This document shows positions 46,626 to 57,874 of a DNA stretch of 64,000 bases, piece by piece (within the stretch, counting starts at the first letter, position 1; each line of letters starts with the position of its first letter). Source of the DNA: Thinopyrum elongatum (taxonomy: Eukaryota; Streptophyta; Magnoliopsida; Poales; Poaceae); the NCBI GenBank assembly GCA_011799875.1, contig CM022298.1:289822395-289886394 (forward strand), read 5' to 3'. Position numbers and translations under genes: made by a program. A model generated the notes under the pieces. The model ran no database searches. It was given only the letters and a program-made list of their open reading frames with translations, and was not told the DNA's origin.

Positions 46626-47045
46626 CTATCTCTCTCTCTTTCTCTGTGTGTGTGTATGTCTCGATTGACCTCGCTCTTTCTCGGACACAAATGATATATC
46701 TCCATGTTTGAGCCCAATTCGACATATTCATATTGTATACTCTCTCATGCACATTGTCTATCTAGGTCACTCTCTCCAACCCGTCTCACTCTTTCGATCG
46801 CACGACGACCCACACTCGCTCAATCTCTCTCCCTTTATATATGTAATCGATTGACCTTGCTTCCTCCCACGCATAAAATATATCTACATGTCTGTGACTG
46901 GATCATCTCTCAAGCTCTATCTTACAGCCCTCCCCCTTCCCAAAAGCTCAATCGGACAATATCTCTCCAGAGCATATATATCTTTTCAACGAATGCCGGA
47001 CCACACTCACTTTGTCTCTCTATCTATCTGTGTCTCAATTGACCT
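46031..47045. repeat. Pyrimidine-rich low-complexity DNA with microsatellites
   Basis: Holds a C14-type homopolymer near 46036-46050, (CT)n and (CTAT)n tracts at about 46590-46650 and many CTCTCTC words. The words TGTCTATCTAGGTCACTCTCTC and ATGATATATCTCC recur every 200-240 bases, pointing to an old tandem duplication. The ORFs here are low-complexity artefacts. Confidence 0.75.
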
Positions 47046-48513
47046 CGCTTTCTCATGTTGTATCTTCCACACATTGAAGCTACCTCTCCATCCCTCGCAG
47101 AGCCGGAGCTATTTACATTGCGAGGGGGACTCCAACCTTGTATTAATTTGTGAAGGCATTTATTCCGGTGGGTTTAGATTGTATTTTCGTAGCATTCGGC
47201 CCACAACTACTCCAAACACCGTTGCAACCCCCGCACCTCCCCCAATTGATTTCCCCCTGGCTCGGTCATTGCTTTCTCGCACATCCTTTCTCACCTTCAA
47301 CGTCGCACCATGGTATTTTTGCAAAAAAAAACTCTGTTGTTCTCTTTAATTATTACAAATAAGCTACAAAACTACACACCGATAGTCCACCTGTAATGGA
47401 ACAAATTTCGACCCACAAATTAAAGTGCTACAAACTACACACCGAGGGGTCCACCTGTCATGAAACAAATTTGGACCCATATATAAATTAAAAATTAAAA
47501 AGGACGAGGATCGAACATGCGACCAGGGCCTTCAAGCCGCACGTCAATAGGCAACATAGTACAGCAATGTTTGTTGTACCCCACCCCCCCCTTTGTTGAT
47601 ATAATGTTTTTATATTACCACAGCCTATTTAATGAATAACATGTTTTAATATTATTTTTAGTACATTAGTGGGACCGGCTCGTTAGCACGTACTATTCGC
47701 CTTTACTTACTGGTGGGTTCCATGTCTGCTCTCTCTCTCTCCTCCCCTTCTACGTTTAGGCGCATGGGCAAACACGAAGAACTCGCGGGCGATGTGGCCG
47801 TTGACCATATCTGGACGCGTTCACAAGTTACGGCACTAGTTTCACGTACTAGTAGTACTAGTCAATGTGTACGTGTAATGCACGTTAATTTGGAAGTATA
47901 TTAAGTGCATGCAGATATTAAGTAGGATATTATTTGCGTGTTATTATGTGATTAGCACTATTTTTGGCATGAAATTAACTGCACGCTAAACGTGTTGAGC
48001 GCTCGACATTGAAGCAGTCTAGGTCGTTGGATTGACATGATTTGATGGCCGAGATTAATTGGATCTGCCCCTTCGGTATAGATGGTATAGATATAGATTA
48101 TACATGTAACAAGTTTAGGAACAAAAGTGACCGTGACGGACAAGTTATCTAGTACTATTTATCTACTACTCCGTAATAATTAAATGCGTTGATAAATAGA
48201 TGTATCGCCTAGTGCTCGAACAAGGGGACTGGTCGCGCCCCACAAGTATTTGGAATTGACTTCCCTAAGAAAATATTTGGAATTGACGTGGTATTTAATA
48301 TGAAATGTTTTCGATGAGAAGGAATACATGTGGCTCGATGACATTTTATATTTAATTTGATACGGCTCTAGCAGAACATTCAATCGATCAAACCATAGAT
48401 TCCATTCAGTCTGACTCTGACTTTACAGTCATACGACGATCGATCTAAAATAAACGGAAATGATAAATGTTCGGATTTTAAGCATGACAATCCGAACGTT
48501 TTTCATGGCAAAT
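47046..48513. other. Noncoding DNA, partly duplicated at 50910-52420
   Basis: Homologous blocks include CACTTACTGGTGGGTCCCATGTCTG-type sequence (47707 versus 52326) and ACCTGTCAT...CAAATTTGGACC (47452 versus 52130). The end (47960-48180) holds a short AT-rich repeat. No gene is supported. Confidence 0.5.
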
Positions 48514-49170
48514 TTAGATTACGCGGCGGCGGGGGGGGCGTCTTGCGGTGGGAAGCGGCTCCTCTGCCATGCTCTGTGTGTCGTCGGGCCACTGACCGAC
48601 GGCGACGGCGACGGCGGCGTCTTGCGCCATTGTTAGCGTACTCTTGGATGTTGGGCCTAGGTTCAAGGAAGGCCAGAATGTTCTGGACTTTGGTCTCCAG
48701 GAGCGAGTCAACTGGTGGGAGGAGGCGACTGGCGTTGGTGCAGGGAAGCGGTCAACGGCGGCCATCCATGCCACTGAGGGGGGCACTGGCACCCGCGCGG
48801 GGACAGGCGCTTGCAACGGCGCGGCGGAGACATTCGTGTGCACGGGCACCGGCACAGGCGCGCGCGTCAGTGCACGCGCAGGCGCATGCGCTGGCAGGTG
48901 CACAGGCACGTGAAAGTCGGCGGGGACCTCGTGGAACCCCGTGGCATCAAGCTCGGTGACAATGTGCGGCTCCCAGCCCATCAATGCCACGGGGATGGGC
49001 GCTGGCGCAGTCGGGACGACGGGAGCCGGAATGGGAGCGGGGACAGGTGCGCCGTCTTCCCGCAAGGCCAGTTCAAGCTTGTCCCAAAGCGCCTTATGTG
49101 CTTGAGACTCCAGTTGGGTGTCTTCCTCGGGAAACTGGAAGACTAAGGGCAGACCATCGTGATGCGGCAT
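48514..49170 (-). CDS. Pro/Ala-rich 218-aa hypothetical protein (CACTA-D)
   Basis: Uninterrupted minus-strand frame from ATG 49170 to TAA 48514. The N-terminus is helical and mixed-charge (FQFPEEDTQLESQAHKALWD, KLELALREDG). The middle is a long Pro/Ala/Val repeat (APVPAPIPAPVVPTAPAPIP) and the C-terminus is basic (ARRPPRRRVI). The GC-rich repeats make chance openness more likely than usual, yet the ATG context, the promoter-like upstream segment shared with CACTA-A, and the absence of stops favour a real or recently active gene. I do not recognise the family. Confidence 0.4.
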   Translation of the reverse strand: MPHHDGLPLVFQFPEEDTQLESQAHKALWDKLELALREDGAPVPAPIPAPVVPTAPAPIPVALMGWEPHIVTELDATGFHEVPADFHVPVHLPAHAPARALTRAPVPVPVHTNVSAAPLQAPVPARVPVPPSVAWMAAVDRFPAPTPVASSHQLTRSWRPKSRTFWPSLNLGPTSKSTLTMAQDAAVAVAVGQWPDDTQSMAEEPLPTARRPPRRRVI

Positions 49171-49319
49171 GGCGTACGGTTAGGTCAGGCTGGTTGGAGG
49201 TAGACGACAGGAGAATCGGAGAGGAAGAGAGAAGATTGTAGCGATACCGGGTAGTGCGGGGGTGATTTTAAATGCGGCGTTGGCGCCGTTAAAAGTAGGG
49301 GCAGTTGGGACGAAGGTGG

Positions 49320-49720
49320 GCGGCGGAGCCTGGTCAAAGGGCCCGTCTCCTGGTGAGCCTGCGCAACGGCCTGCTCGCACGCCTCCCGGTCAGCTGGCGC
49401 AGCGGTCTGCTCGCACGCCTCCCATCGACTCACACGCTTGCTCAGACGGCACCTACCGATGAGAAGCGGGACTCGTGGCGGCACGTAAACGCCCACGGTT
49501 TGAATAGTGAAAGCGTTCGCCTTAACGTGACAGGTCTTTGTTCCAAAATACCTTGGCTCTTCATTTGTGCAACTTCTCATAAGCAGCTTGTCTCAAATTG
49601 AAGAAAAAAGTTACGTAGGAATATTTGTGCCATATCACGAGACCATGCTCAGTTTCATGAATTTCCGGTCACTTTTGGATTTTCTGAAATTTAAAATCCA
49701 GGATTCGAAACAATATCATA
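49320..49720. other. Segment homologous to CACTA-A 4330-4720
   Basis: A 38-base block (GCTCGCACGCCTCCC) occurs twice at 49371 and 49410 and also in CACTA-A. It is followed in both elements by a TTCCAAAAT/TTCAAAATG block and by AGTTTCATGAATTTC plus TTTTGGATTTNCTGAAATTT. Here it is single copy; in CACTA-A the distal part is the seed of a tandem array. Confidence 0.6.
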
Positions 49721-50289
49721 ACCTGCATCATGCAATAAATTTTCAAGCGATGCATCTTTACTGTTGTAGATGTTAATATTTCTTAAGAAAGGATTTGGTC
49801 GAACATTTTGCTTAGTTAGACTTTAGACAAGTTATATATGCAGAGTAAAAGGATAATCCCTCCGTACCAGTGCATTGCCTGATATATTAACTCAAGTACT
49901 AGGCAGGTACAAACGGGGTTCAATTCTGTGCTCATCCTGGTGTAGTACTCCTATTAGTACTAGGCAATGGAGTTGACGGGTGACCTTGGGTAGCGGCGAC
50001 CAAGGGAATTGAATCGTGCTCGGCACGGTAGGTAACGTTGTCTAGTTACTAAAGCATCCCTCCATTGTTCATCGGTAGTCATGATGGACCGGGGACATGA
50101 GGGGAATTTCCTAGGGCTGGAATTCTGGCCGCCAGATATTTCGACTCGAAACGCGGAGGCTCGACTAGTTGGGGTTGGCTAATGTGCGTACCACGCACGC
50201 CACCAGAAGGACACGAGCGTGGGGTTTTTTTTTTTGAGGATCAACACGAGCCCGGGTCTGGCTGGTACGCCGTTGGGTGCTACCATTCG
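49721..50289. other. No gene seen
   Basis: AT-rich at first, then a GC-richer stretch (50100-50290) that resembles 45400-45560 and so may be the start of segmental duplication copy 2. Confidence 0.4.
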
Positions 50290-50910
50290 AAAATACAAAA
50301 GGAATCTTTTAAATTGCCGAACGAATCTATATGTATTACAATGCCCGTATTTTCCTTGCAAATAGTAATCTCAACGTGGTAATTGACTTATGACGAGTTC
50401 TTGAATTAGAGTGAGTTTGTGATATAGTGATCTCAACGTGGATTTCACATTTCATGGTATCCCTAGTAAGTTTTTCATTGCAAATTCAAGTTTAAAAGAT
50501 GAACGGTATGGTGGTGAGAAAACTTTGTATGTATCAAGCATATGACCACACACACACACACACACAAACACGAATACAAAAACAATCCAGTAAGTATAGT
50601 GCATCTATTTTTCCAAACCATGCATGCATGACATGAATTCAAAAATACTCCCTCTGTTCGTATATATTTGTCTTTTAGAGATTTCAACAAGTGACTACAT
50701 ACGGAGCAAAATGAGTGAATCTACACTCTAAAATATGTCTATATACATCCGTATGTGGCAGTCCATTTGAAATCTCTAAAAAGACTAATATTTAGGAATG
50801 AAGGGAGTAAAATGTAAGACATGCATGGTCCTCAATTCAATATTTAAAATGAATAGGAAACTGAAGCATGAATATTAAGTCTAGTACTACATACATGCAA
50901 ATGTTGTGTT
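50290..50910. repeat. Segmental duplication, copy 2
   Basis: Counterpart of 45540-46030, with a (CA)n tract near 50548-50566 and a MITE insertion at 50648-50807 that copy 1 lacks. Confidence 0.7.
50648..50807. mobile_element. Stowaway (Athos/Hades-like) MITE, 160 bp
   Basis: The terminal inverted repeats CTCCCTCTGTTCG and (inverted) CTCCCTTCATTCC are flanked by TA on both sides (50646-50647, 50808-50809). The internal palindromic halves include AAATCTCTAAAAAGAC and its complement. Confidence 0.9.
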
Positions 50911-51071
50911 TAGGCGGAGCTATGTAGATTGTCGGGGGTTAACCCCTCGACCTTAGATAAAATTGTGAAGCTCTATTTAGGATTGGTTAGATTATATTAT
51001 TTGAACATTATATTTGTCCCCACCCTCCCAAACACCGATTGTTGGCAACCCCCCCCCCCCCCTCCCCGGGA

Positions 51072-51970
51072 GAATATCATGTGCCCCCACACCTTAGATG
51101 CTATATGCTGATACGAGTTGCTTGGAGCTTGTAGATCTGAGATATAGTAGCTCACAGGATGTCTTAATATTTTTACAGGAAACCTTAATGAGTTTGAGAA
51201 TTGCACACAATTTGTACAAAAACTACTCAGATGCCCTTGGATCCCATATCCAACGACCTCAAAGCTCGTATCACCGTAGCATCTAAGATGAAGGAGGACC
51301 TCATATTCTCCTGTATGTAAGAATATCATGTGCTACCACACCTTAGATGCTTTGGTGATACAAGCTCTTCGGAGCCGTTGGATCTGTGATCCAACAACTC
51401 CTCGGTGGTTCGAATGTTTTTTGCAGAAAAACCCCCAAAGAGTTCGGCCACTGCTTACAAGCACAAAGACTGCTTAGATGCCATTGGATCTCATATCAAA
51501 CAACCTCGAAGCTCGTATCACCGTAGCATCCAAGTTGTGAGAGCACCTGATGTTTTCTCGCACGGGAGAATATGAGGTGCTCCCGCACCGTAGATTCTAT
51601 GGTGATACGAGTTCCTGAAGATCTAACGGCTCACAGTAGGAGGTTTGAATGTTTTTGCAATATACGCCTGAGAGAGTTTGGGAATTGCGCAGAAAGTACA
51701 AGTACTACGCATGTGGCATCTGATCACAGATCATACGACCTAGATGCTCGTATCACCGTAGCGGCTAATTAAGCTACGGGGAGCACCTAATATGAGCAAC
51801 TGGGAGCCATTGGATCCAAGATGCAGTGGCACACACGAGGCCTGAATGTTTTATTTGCAAAAAAAACCTTGGAGAGTTTAGAAATTGCGCATAATTACAA
51901 AGACTACTCCCAAGCCATTGGATCTCAGTTCCAACGACGTAAAAACTTGTATCACCATAGCATCTAAGCT
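51072..51970. repeat. Tandem array of four ~200-247-bp inverted-repeat units
   Basis: Each unit begins with GATGCTATGGTGATACGAG-type sequence and ends with the near complement CTCGTATCACCGTAGCATC (ends at 51267, 51514, 51749 and 51949). A transcript would fold into serial hairpins. Between them lies a conserved TTGGATC...CCAACGACCT block. It is preceded by a poly-C run (51051-51062). No coding potential. Confidence 0.75.
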
Positions 51971-52689
51971 GCGGGGTGGATGTGATATTCTATGCCGCTA
52001 TCATTTTTGTTCCTAAACTTGCAAAATACGTGTAACTCGTGCTGTTACTTGTCTAACCGCGCAAAGTGTTTGTTCAAAAAAACCATCCTACACTGAAATA
52101 TCGGAACAACGCACGGGGGTCCCACTTGTCATTGATCAAATTTGGACCTAAAACTAACAAATCTGAAAGACGAGATTCGAACTGGCAACCTGGACTACAA
52201 AGCGTAAGTCGATAGCCTGAAACAACAACGGTTGTTGGCTTTGTCCCATAACTTGATTTTATACAGTATTACATTGAGTAGAGTAGAGGGAGTGGCTCGT
52301 CAACACGTGCATGACCGTTGACTCACTTACTGGTGGGTCCCATGTCTGCGATCTCTCTCTCCTCTCCATCGTCTAACCTTTAGACGCACGGGCACACACG
52401 AAGAGCAGCGCTAGCTTGCCGTGGTGTTATTATAACTAAAAAAAGCTTGGAAAATAGAAGAATCGCCTAGAACAAGAGACGTTGTGGCTGGTCGAGATGG
52501 AGCTAACCACACCTATCCTCCGTGCCACGTTAGCATGATGAAGCTGTGTGGCTAGTGGGGTGTTTTTGACTGACTGGCTGGGTCCCGAGATCGAACCGTA
52601 GGTAGTACGTCTGATACAGCATATTTTTACACGCACATTTTTCCTCCGTGCCGAGACGTGGCACACCCTACCACGCGGTTTCGGGGTCC
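51971..52689. other. Noncoding DNA with duplicated segments
   Basis: Contains blocks shared with 47340-47880 (see the segmental duplication) and the first copy of a ~90-base repeat with CGTGCCGAGACGTGG (52650; variant at 52730). No gene is supported. Confidence 0.5.
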
Positions 52690-52845
52690 TCCCGGGTGGT
52701 GCACGCATATTTTCTTCCTTGCTGAGATGTGGGACGCCCTACCGCGCGTTTTATGGGTCCTCCTCGGTCGTAGCACCAAAGCAAGTAAATGAGTCGTCAA
52801 ATCATGAAAGACCACCTTTCCCGCCGAGTACATCAGTGAAGCACG
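52690..52845 (+). promoter_or_regulatory. Shared leader/promoter segment, copy 1
   Basis: Contains GATGTGGGACGCCCTACC, GGTCGTAGCACCAAAG and GAGTCGTCAAATCATGAAAG, then CCACCTTTCC, in the same order as at 54640-54900 and 57875-58110. It precedes the coiled-coil gene at 53232. Confidence 0.55.
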
Positions 52846-53231
52846 ATGGCTAGCTAGTTGGGCTAGTGCGACCGATTAGCTAGGCCGCCGCCACATTTGT
52901 TTTTTCACCCCTTTTTTTATCTCCTTGCCGGCAGGTAAATTTAAATATCCACCGCGGCGTTGCTCTGGTCTTTGGGTGCGGCAGGCGCGGCAGGATTTTT
53001 AATTTTTTTGATTGACGAGAGCAGGCGCGGCAGCAATTAGTCACGATGACTCCGCCTGTAAAACCCACTGCTTCCTGATGTGAAAATTCGTCGACTGGTG
53101 TTTTCCCATGGTGAAAACCAAAAGATTCACCCCGCTCCTCGGCTGGCTCCCTCCGCCTTCCCATAGATTGCATTGCCTTTCAGCCGTTTCGCCCCCTTTG
53201 CTTCCTCTCCCCATTGCTTCTACCTGGTTCC

Positions 53232-53935
53232 ATGGCGGTGCACCAGATCACGGAGTCTGAGGTGAGGCACCTGACACAGGAGCTCCAGGCCAAGGATGCG
53301 GAGCTCAGGGCCAAGGACGTGGAGCTCCGTGAGCTCAAGGAGGAGAGGAGTGCCATGCTCCTCCTTTATGTGCGGGAGTTAACGGAGCTTCAAAAGCGGC
53401 AGGCGTCCACCACAAAGATGCTCGAGGCATCGGTGGCGTTGCTGCAGAAAGCGGGAGATACGATAGGCGGTCAGGCGAGCCGGCTGGAGCGCGAGCGGGC
53501 CGATCGTGACGAGGTCCAGGATCGCCTTAGCCACTTGGTGGACCATGTTGCCACGCATGTGTTGCGGCTGCACGATGCCTACCATCGTGCCAGCGCGACC
53601 ATGCCGGGCGTCGGGCTAAACCCGTTCGACCACCGCGTCGACTTCAATGAGTTGCGGCTTCCTGACCTGGTCTCCTTCTTCCCTATATCTATGAGGAGCT
53701 GAGCCGTCTCCGCGCGATGGTGGGGGCGGAGCTGGACAAGGAGGGGTTGCGGGCTACCGTCGCCGTTGCCGGGCGAATCCTCTTAGGGCTCCATCACCGG
53801 AATCCATTCGTGCCATTGGACGCCGTCTTTGACGAGCTGGCTCCCGTCGACCGGGAGCAGGCTCTGCGGGCGGTGGCACCCTGCATCACCAATGTCATGC
53901 GCCTTGAGAAGCAGAGGGACTTCGGTGGTGTTTAG
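53232..53935 (+). pseudogene. Coiled-coil protein gene with one frameshift (CACTA-D)
   Basis: From ATG 53232 the frame encodes a strong N-terminal coiled coil (residues about 5-60; ELQAKDAELRAKDVELRELK), a second helical region and a domain ending LNPFDHRVDFNELRLPDLV. At about 53688, in the CCC of TTCTTCCCTA, one base appears missing; the downstream frame (EELSRLRAMVGAELDKEGLR, then RNPFVPLDAVFDELAPVDRE) runs on to TAG 53933. About 234 codons in all. No known family is recognised. The single break could be a real mutation or a homopolymer sequencing error, in which case the gene is intact. It follows copy 1 of the shared leader. Confidence 0.5.
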
Positions 53936-54639
53936 GCATCCTCTGCATGGGCATGTCCATGTCTCGGTGCAACATGACCGTTGGATCAAACTCAGACGGT
54001 GCAGATCAGTCACTGTAGCACAAAGCGTGTGGGTATGTTTGGTTGCATTCTCATCTCAATATAGTTGTTCCCTCGTCGTGCATGCTCATCTCAGCACCCC
54101 TCTTCATGCATGCCCCTAGTGTATTTGTGTTAACCTACTAGTGTGGACTCATGCACCCTTCATGCACTCTGCCAAACACCCAAAAGTGGCTCGGGAAGGG
54201 AACTTTTGCTCCCATCCCATGCACCCTTCATACACCCTGCCTAACACTGATTCATGCTTCATATGGTTCATGTTCCGTGGAGTACTGTAGCACCGTACTC
54301 TCCGTGCGCTGTAGACCTAGTTCTGTTAACATTGATCTCACCGTTCATTCTCGACCGGACAGTCAAAAAAGGGGTACTATGTTACATTACTGTTCATATA
54401 GTTGACATGCGCACAACATCATTTGTTATCATCATATCTTACTACACTAGCAACAAGATTATGTAGTACTGACGTATGAACCACTGCACATGCCTAGTAG
54501 TAGGAGCACTGTGTAAGTTCAAGTGGCTGCCGTGTTTCGCACTCCTCCGTCGTAAGAGTGGAAATGCTTGCTGTAATCATTTTTTTCTTCAGAAACAGTG
54601 GACACGCTCTACTGTGTTGATCCTCCTCGATGGTCGTCG

Positions 54640-54900
54640 GGAACCTTGCTACTCACTTTCGCCGACGTGTGGGACAGCCAGCATCGGGGTCCACTAGCCA
54701 TGCACTAAATTACTCCGTACTAGAGTGCCTAACTGCACGGTAGACTACCCCGATCGAAGCGCCGCAGTAATGCCCAATGAGCCGTCAAATCACAAAACCC
54801 CCACCTTTCCAGCAGTAAGTTAGACGGACGAAGCAACCATCATTTCACTCTTCTCCCTTAGCTTCCTCTCTTGAAGAAAACCCCAACTCGTTTCTCCCTC
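54640..54900 (+). promoter_or_regulatory. Shared leader/promoter segment, copy 2
   Basis: Near-identical in order to 57875-58110: CGTGTGGGACAGCCAGCATC, GGGGTCCACTAGCCATGCAC, AACTGCACGGTAGACT, CGCCGCAGTAATGCCCAATG, AGCCGTCAAATCA, then GGACGAAGCA and a pyrimidine-rich CTTCTCCCT block. It precedes the 55113 gene. Confidence 0.65.
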
Positions 54901-55112
54901 ATCTTGTTCCTCATTTCTTCAAGAAAACCCTGACCTGCTTCTGCCATTGTTCTTCTCTCCCAAAGAAGGAAAGGTGAGCGCATCAATGGTGTTGATTCTG
55001 GCCAAGGCCCGGTCTTGCAACCCCGAGACTGATCCTATAACTCCCTCTCTGTTCTTCTTTTGGGTTTGTGATTATGGTTTCTTTTCTTTTATTTCTATTT
55101 GACAGTTTCTTG

Positions 55113-56095
55113 ATGGACCCTAGAGCACCGGCCGAAGTGATGTCTATGGCTCTGGCCAAAACTGTCGAGGCTCAGGGTACGAAGAAGCGCAAGCACCCCG
55201 CCGAGACTACCGCAGACAAGTTCAAGGCCATCGCCCTGTCCAAGGCCCCCTCTCCGGGATCCCTCATTAAGCAAGTCCAGGTAATATCTCTTCTTGACGA
55301 TCTTTTTCTCGATCTTGATCATGTTTTTTCATCTAACACGCAGTACTAGTACTAGTAGTACAACTTTCTGGGTGATCTTGCATGTGATTTTTGTGTGCCA
55401 AATGACGGTTCTAAATTCCTCTTTTGACCAAAACATGCGAGAGGTTGACACTGATTTCTTATAGATTACTTTCAACTACTTTATGAACATCAATGCTACC
55501 TTTGAAGAGAGTATATTAGCCTAAGTAACTTGTGTTATGGATATTGCAAGTAATCCCTCTGCTCTCATGCCTTTGAAGACATCTTCTAGTGTCTTTGTTC
55601 ACTCATTTCTGTGTGTATATGTAGTCTTATATGGAGTAAAATATCAAAAATCATCTTATATTTCTGAACGGAGGTAGTAATAAAATATTTGGTTTCTGTT
55701 TGAATTAGAACCAGGTCCGCGGCGGAGATGAAGTTCTCAAAGTCATGCCGTGTGAACTGGAAGACCTGAGGATGAGTTCTACTGCTAAACTATCCAGTTG
55801 TTGTGTCCTTGCCGCCACGTGTCCTGAACTAGTGTTTTCCTGTAGCATTGTTGTCAGGCGTGTTCTCGAGGGTGTACTTCACCACAACAATTTCCTGGTT
55901 GTGCCTTCGATTACGAAGGGTGTGGTTCTTGTAAATCTTCCCGACAAATCTGATGCGAACTGTCTTCATCGTCATGTTTATGAGTGGAAAGACCACTCTG
56001 TTAGGTTCTCCAAGGTTGAGGAGATGGTGCTGGTGCTGGTAGAAATCTCTCACGAAGTCCATGGCCTAGTCAGTTATGCGGGGTTCATCCCGTAG
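55113..56095 (+). CDS. Two-exon hypothetical protein, 184 aa (CACTA-D)
   Basis: Proposed exons are 55113-55280 (56 codons, ends CAG/GTAATA) and 55709-56095 (128 codons plus TAG, after TTGAATTAG). The phase is kept and no stop intervenes. The N-terminus has a basic patch (GTKKRKHPAETTADKFK) that could act as a nuclear-localisation signal. The C-terminal exon is hydrophobic/beta-rich (NNFLVVPSITKGVVLVNLPD, EEMVLVLVEISHEVHGLV). No family is recognised. A MITE scar (about 55605-55680) lies in the intron. It sits between shared leader copy 2 and the two-B3 gene, so these exons might also be 5' exons of that gene in an alternative transcript. Confidence 0.45.
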
Positions 56096-56328
56096 GTCGG
56101 TGGCAAGAAATAGTCTGCAGAGTTTAATTAGTGCAACTTTGCTTGTCTGTAGTAAGTACTATTGTTCAGTACTTGATTTGTGTGTGTGAACCCTGTATTG
56201 TTTAGTACTACCGCTTTTGTTGTGTGGTGAGTCCTGAGAATAGTCTATGTTAATGTCTATCCACTCAATTCAGTCTGCATATTTTGAAGTATCCAGATCA
56301 TCTTTTTTGTGAGGACGGTTTATCAATT

Positions 56329-57366
56329 ATGGTTACACTCCAATATCTGTATGCATTGCAGGGTTTATCGCACCCACCAGGATTTCCAGTCCCATGGATG
56401 TCCGGTCCATACGATTTGTCACGACCTTTGGACTGTCCTGCTTGTGGGAGTAAGCGGGGGCCCTGCATGCCACGCGTAATTGGACGATCAATCTTCTGTT
56501 TAGAACTTGAACATAGTGATTTCCTGGTAAGGATTCACTCGTGTCACATCAAGTAAATATTATTGATTTACTGTCTAAATCTTATTGATTTAATGTCATG
56601 TTTTCTTACTTTTGCTGCAATTTTACGATGCAGGTTTTGCCATGTGACATTCGTCACAGAATAAACCGTTTGGTTTGCTCTATGATGGTTATTTTTGCAG
56701 GTTTCACTTCTTATGTCGTGTCAGTAATGAAGGCACTGTCCATCACTTATATTACTGGACACAATTGGATCAGTCTGTTGCCTGAGTACAATCTGAAGCC
56801 CTATGATGAACTGCAGTTTGGTTTAACAAAGACGCCACAATTAGTCCTTCTCATGTTTAAAAGAAATGAACAAAAAGACCGGATCAAGGTCACGGAGCCT
56901 AGTCAAGTTAGAAAGGTGATCATAGCAGACCAGAGATGATCGTTGCTGTCTCGCACATCGGTACCACCTTCAGCAACGGATCAAGCACCGGCACCTTCTC
57001 TGATGGCACTTGCTCTAGCACCGACAGCGGCAGCAGCTCAGTCTGATCCACCTGTTTGGACAGCATTGTGTTGATCTAACTGTTTGTGTATGTCTTCTTG
57101 TTTGCAAACAGAGAATTCCTAGAGCAACGAGGGATTCGTTCAACAATCCGGGCGACCGTGGCCAAGTTTCTCTTACCATGCGCAGCCTTGGTGTGAATGA
57201 ACCTGCTCAATGTACCGTAAGTACAAAGGATGGTCGCACGATGATTGATGCTAAAGGATGGTCAAGGTTCAAATCTAAATCAAATCTTGCGGTAGGGGAT
57301 GACGTCAAAATCGAACTTTCTCAGCAAGGAGAGCTGGTTCAAATCAACTTTGAAATTCTTCAGTAG
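56329..57366 (+). CDS. Two-B3-domain DNA-binding protein gene carried by CACTA-D
   Basis: Proposed exons are 56329-56526 (66 codons), 56634-56915 (94 codons) and 57112-57366 (84 codons plus TAG). Every intron is GT-AG (CTG/GTAAGG, AAG/GTGATC; GATGCAG/, CAAACAG/), every exon is a multiple of three, and there is no stop: 244 aa. The N-terminal Cys motif CPACGSKRGPC is followed by B3 domain 1 (IFCLELEHSDFLVLPCDIRH, YITGHNWISLLPEYNLKPYD, ELQFGLTKTPQLVLLMFK) and B3 domain 2 (CTVSTKDGRTMIDAKGWSRF, SNLAVGDDVKIELSQQGEL). Tandem B3 domains resemble REM-type plant transcription factors. An acceptor at 56361 could join upstream exons instead of the ATG at 56329. If exon 2 is read through, translation stops at 56937. 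Confidence 0.65.
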
Positions 57367-57874
57367 CAGCACGCAACTGCCAAACTGATCTATCCTCCGA
57401 GAGATTTTGATGTAATAATATGGCATGGTGAAACAAGTGTCCTGTGTATATAAGTAGTACGACAGTATTATTTATCACGTAGGATATCATGAAAGAATTG
57501 CAACTCTGATTGCTGGTTAGGAACTGTTGTTCGATTTCATTCTAACAGATGCCTTGCTTTATTCAATTTTCTGTATTCGCCTTGCGACAGCATCAAAAAC
57601 CAGCGCCGTACCGATCGCTTGCAATATGAAATGCGCTGAGTTAGAACACATGGGCCCCCAAACATGCAGGCCCACCGGCCTGTGGCCCAAAGTCCAGAAC
57701 CGTGAGCCTGTCTGAGTATTATATTCTCAGCTGAACCCCCATATTATGTTATATATATTCCCCTTGATTTTTCTTATGTATAAAGTTGTGATATAAAAGA
57801 TTTTTATATTTCTTTACACAGGGAGTATCTCTCTGTCAGAAATATATTTATGTGTAACTAGTTACTCCTGCCTT

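Noticed and set aside
46018..47349. Several Leu/Ser-rich ORFs
   Set aside because: Translations of CT-rich and CTAT microsatellite DNA.
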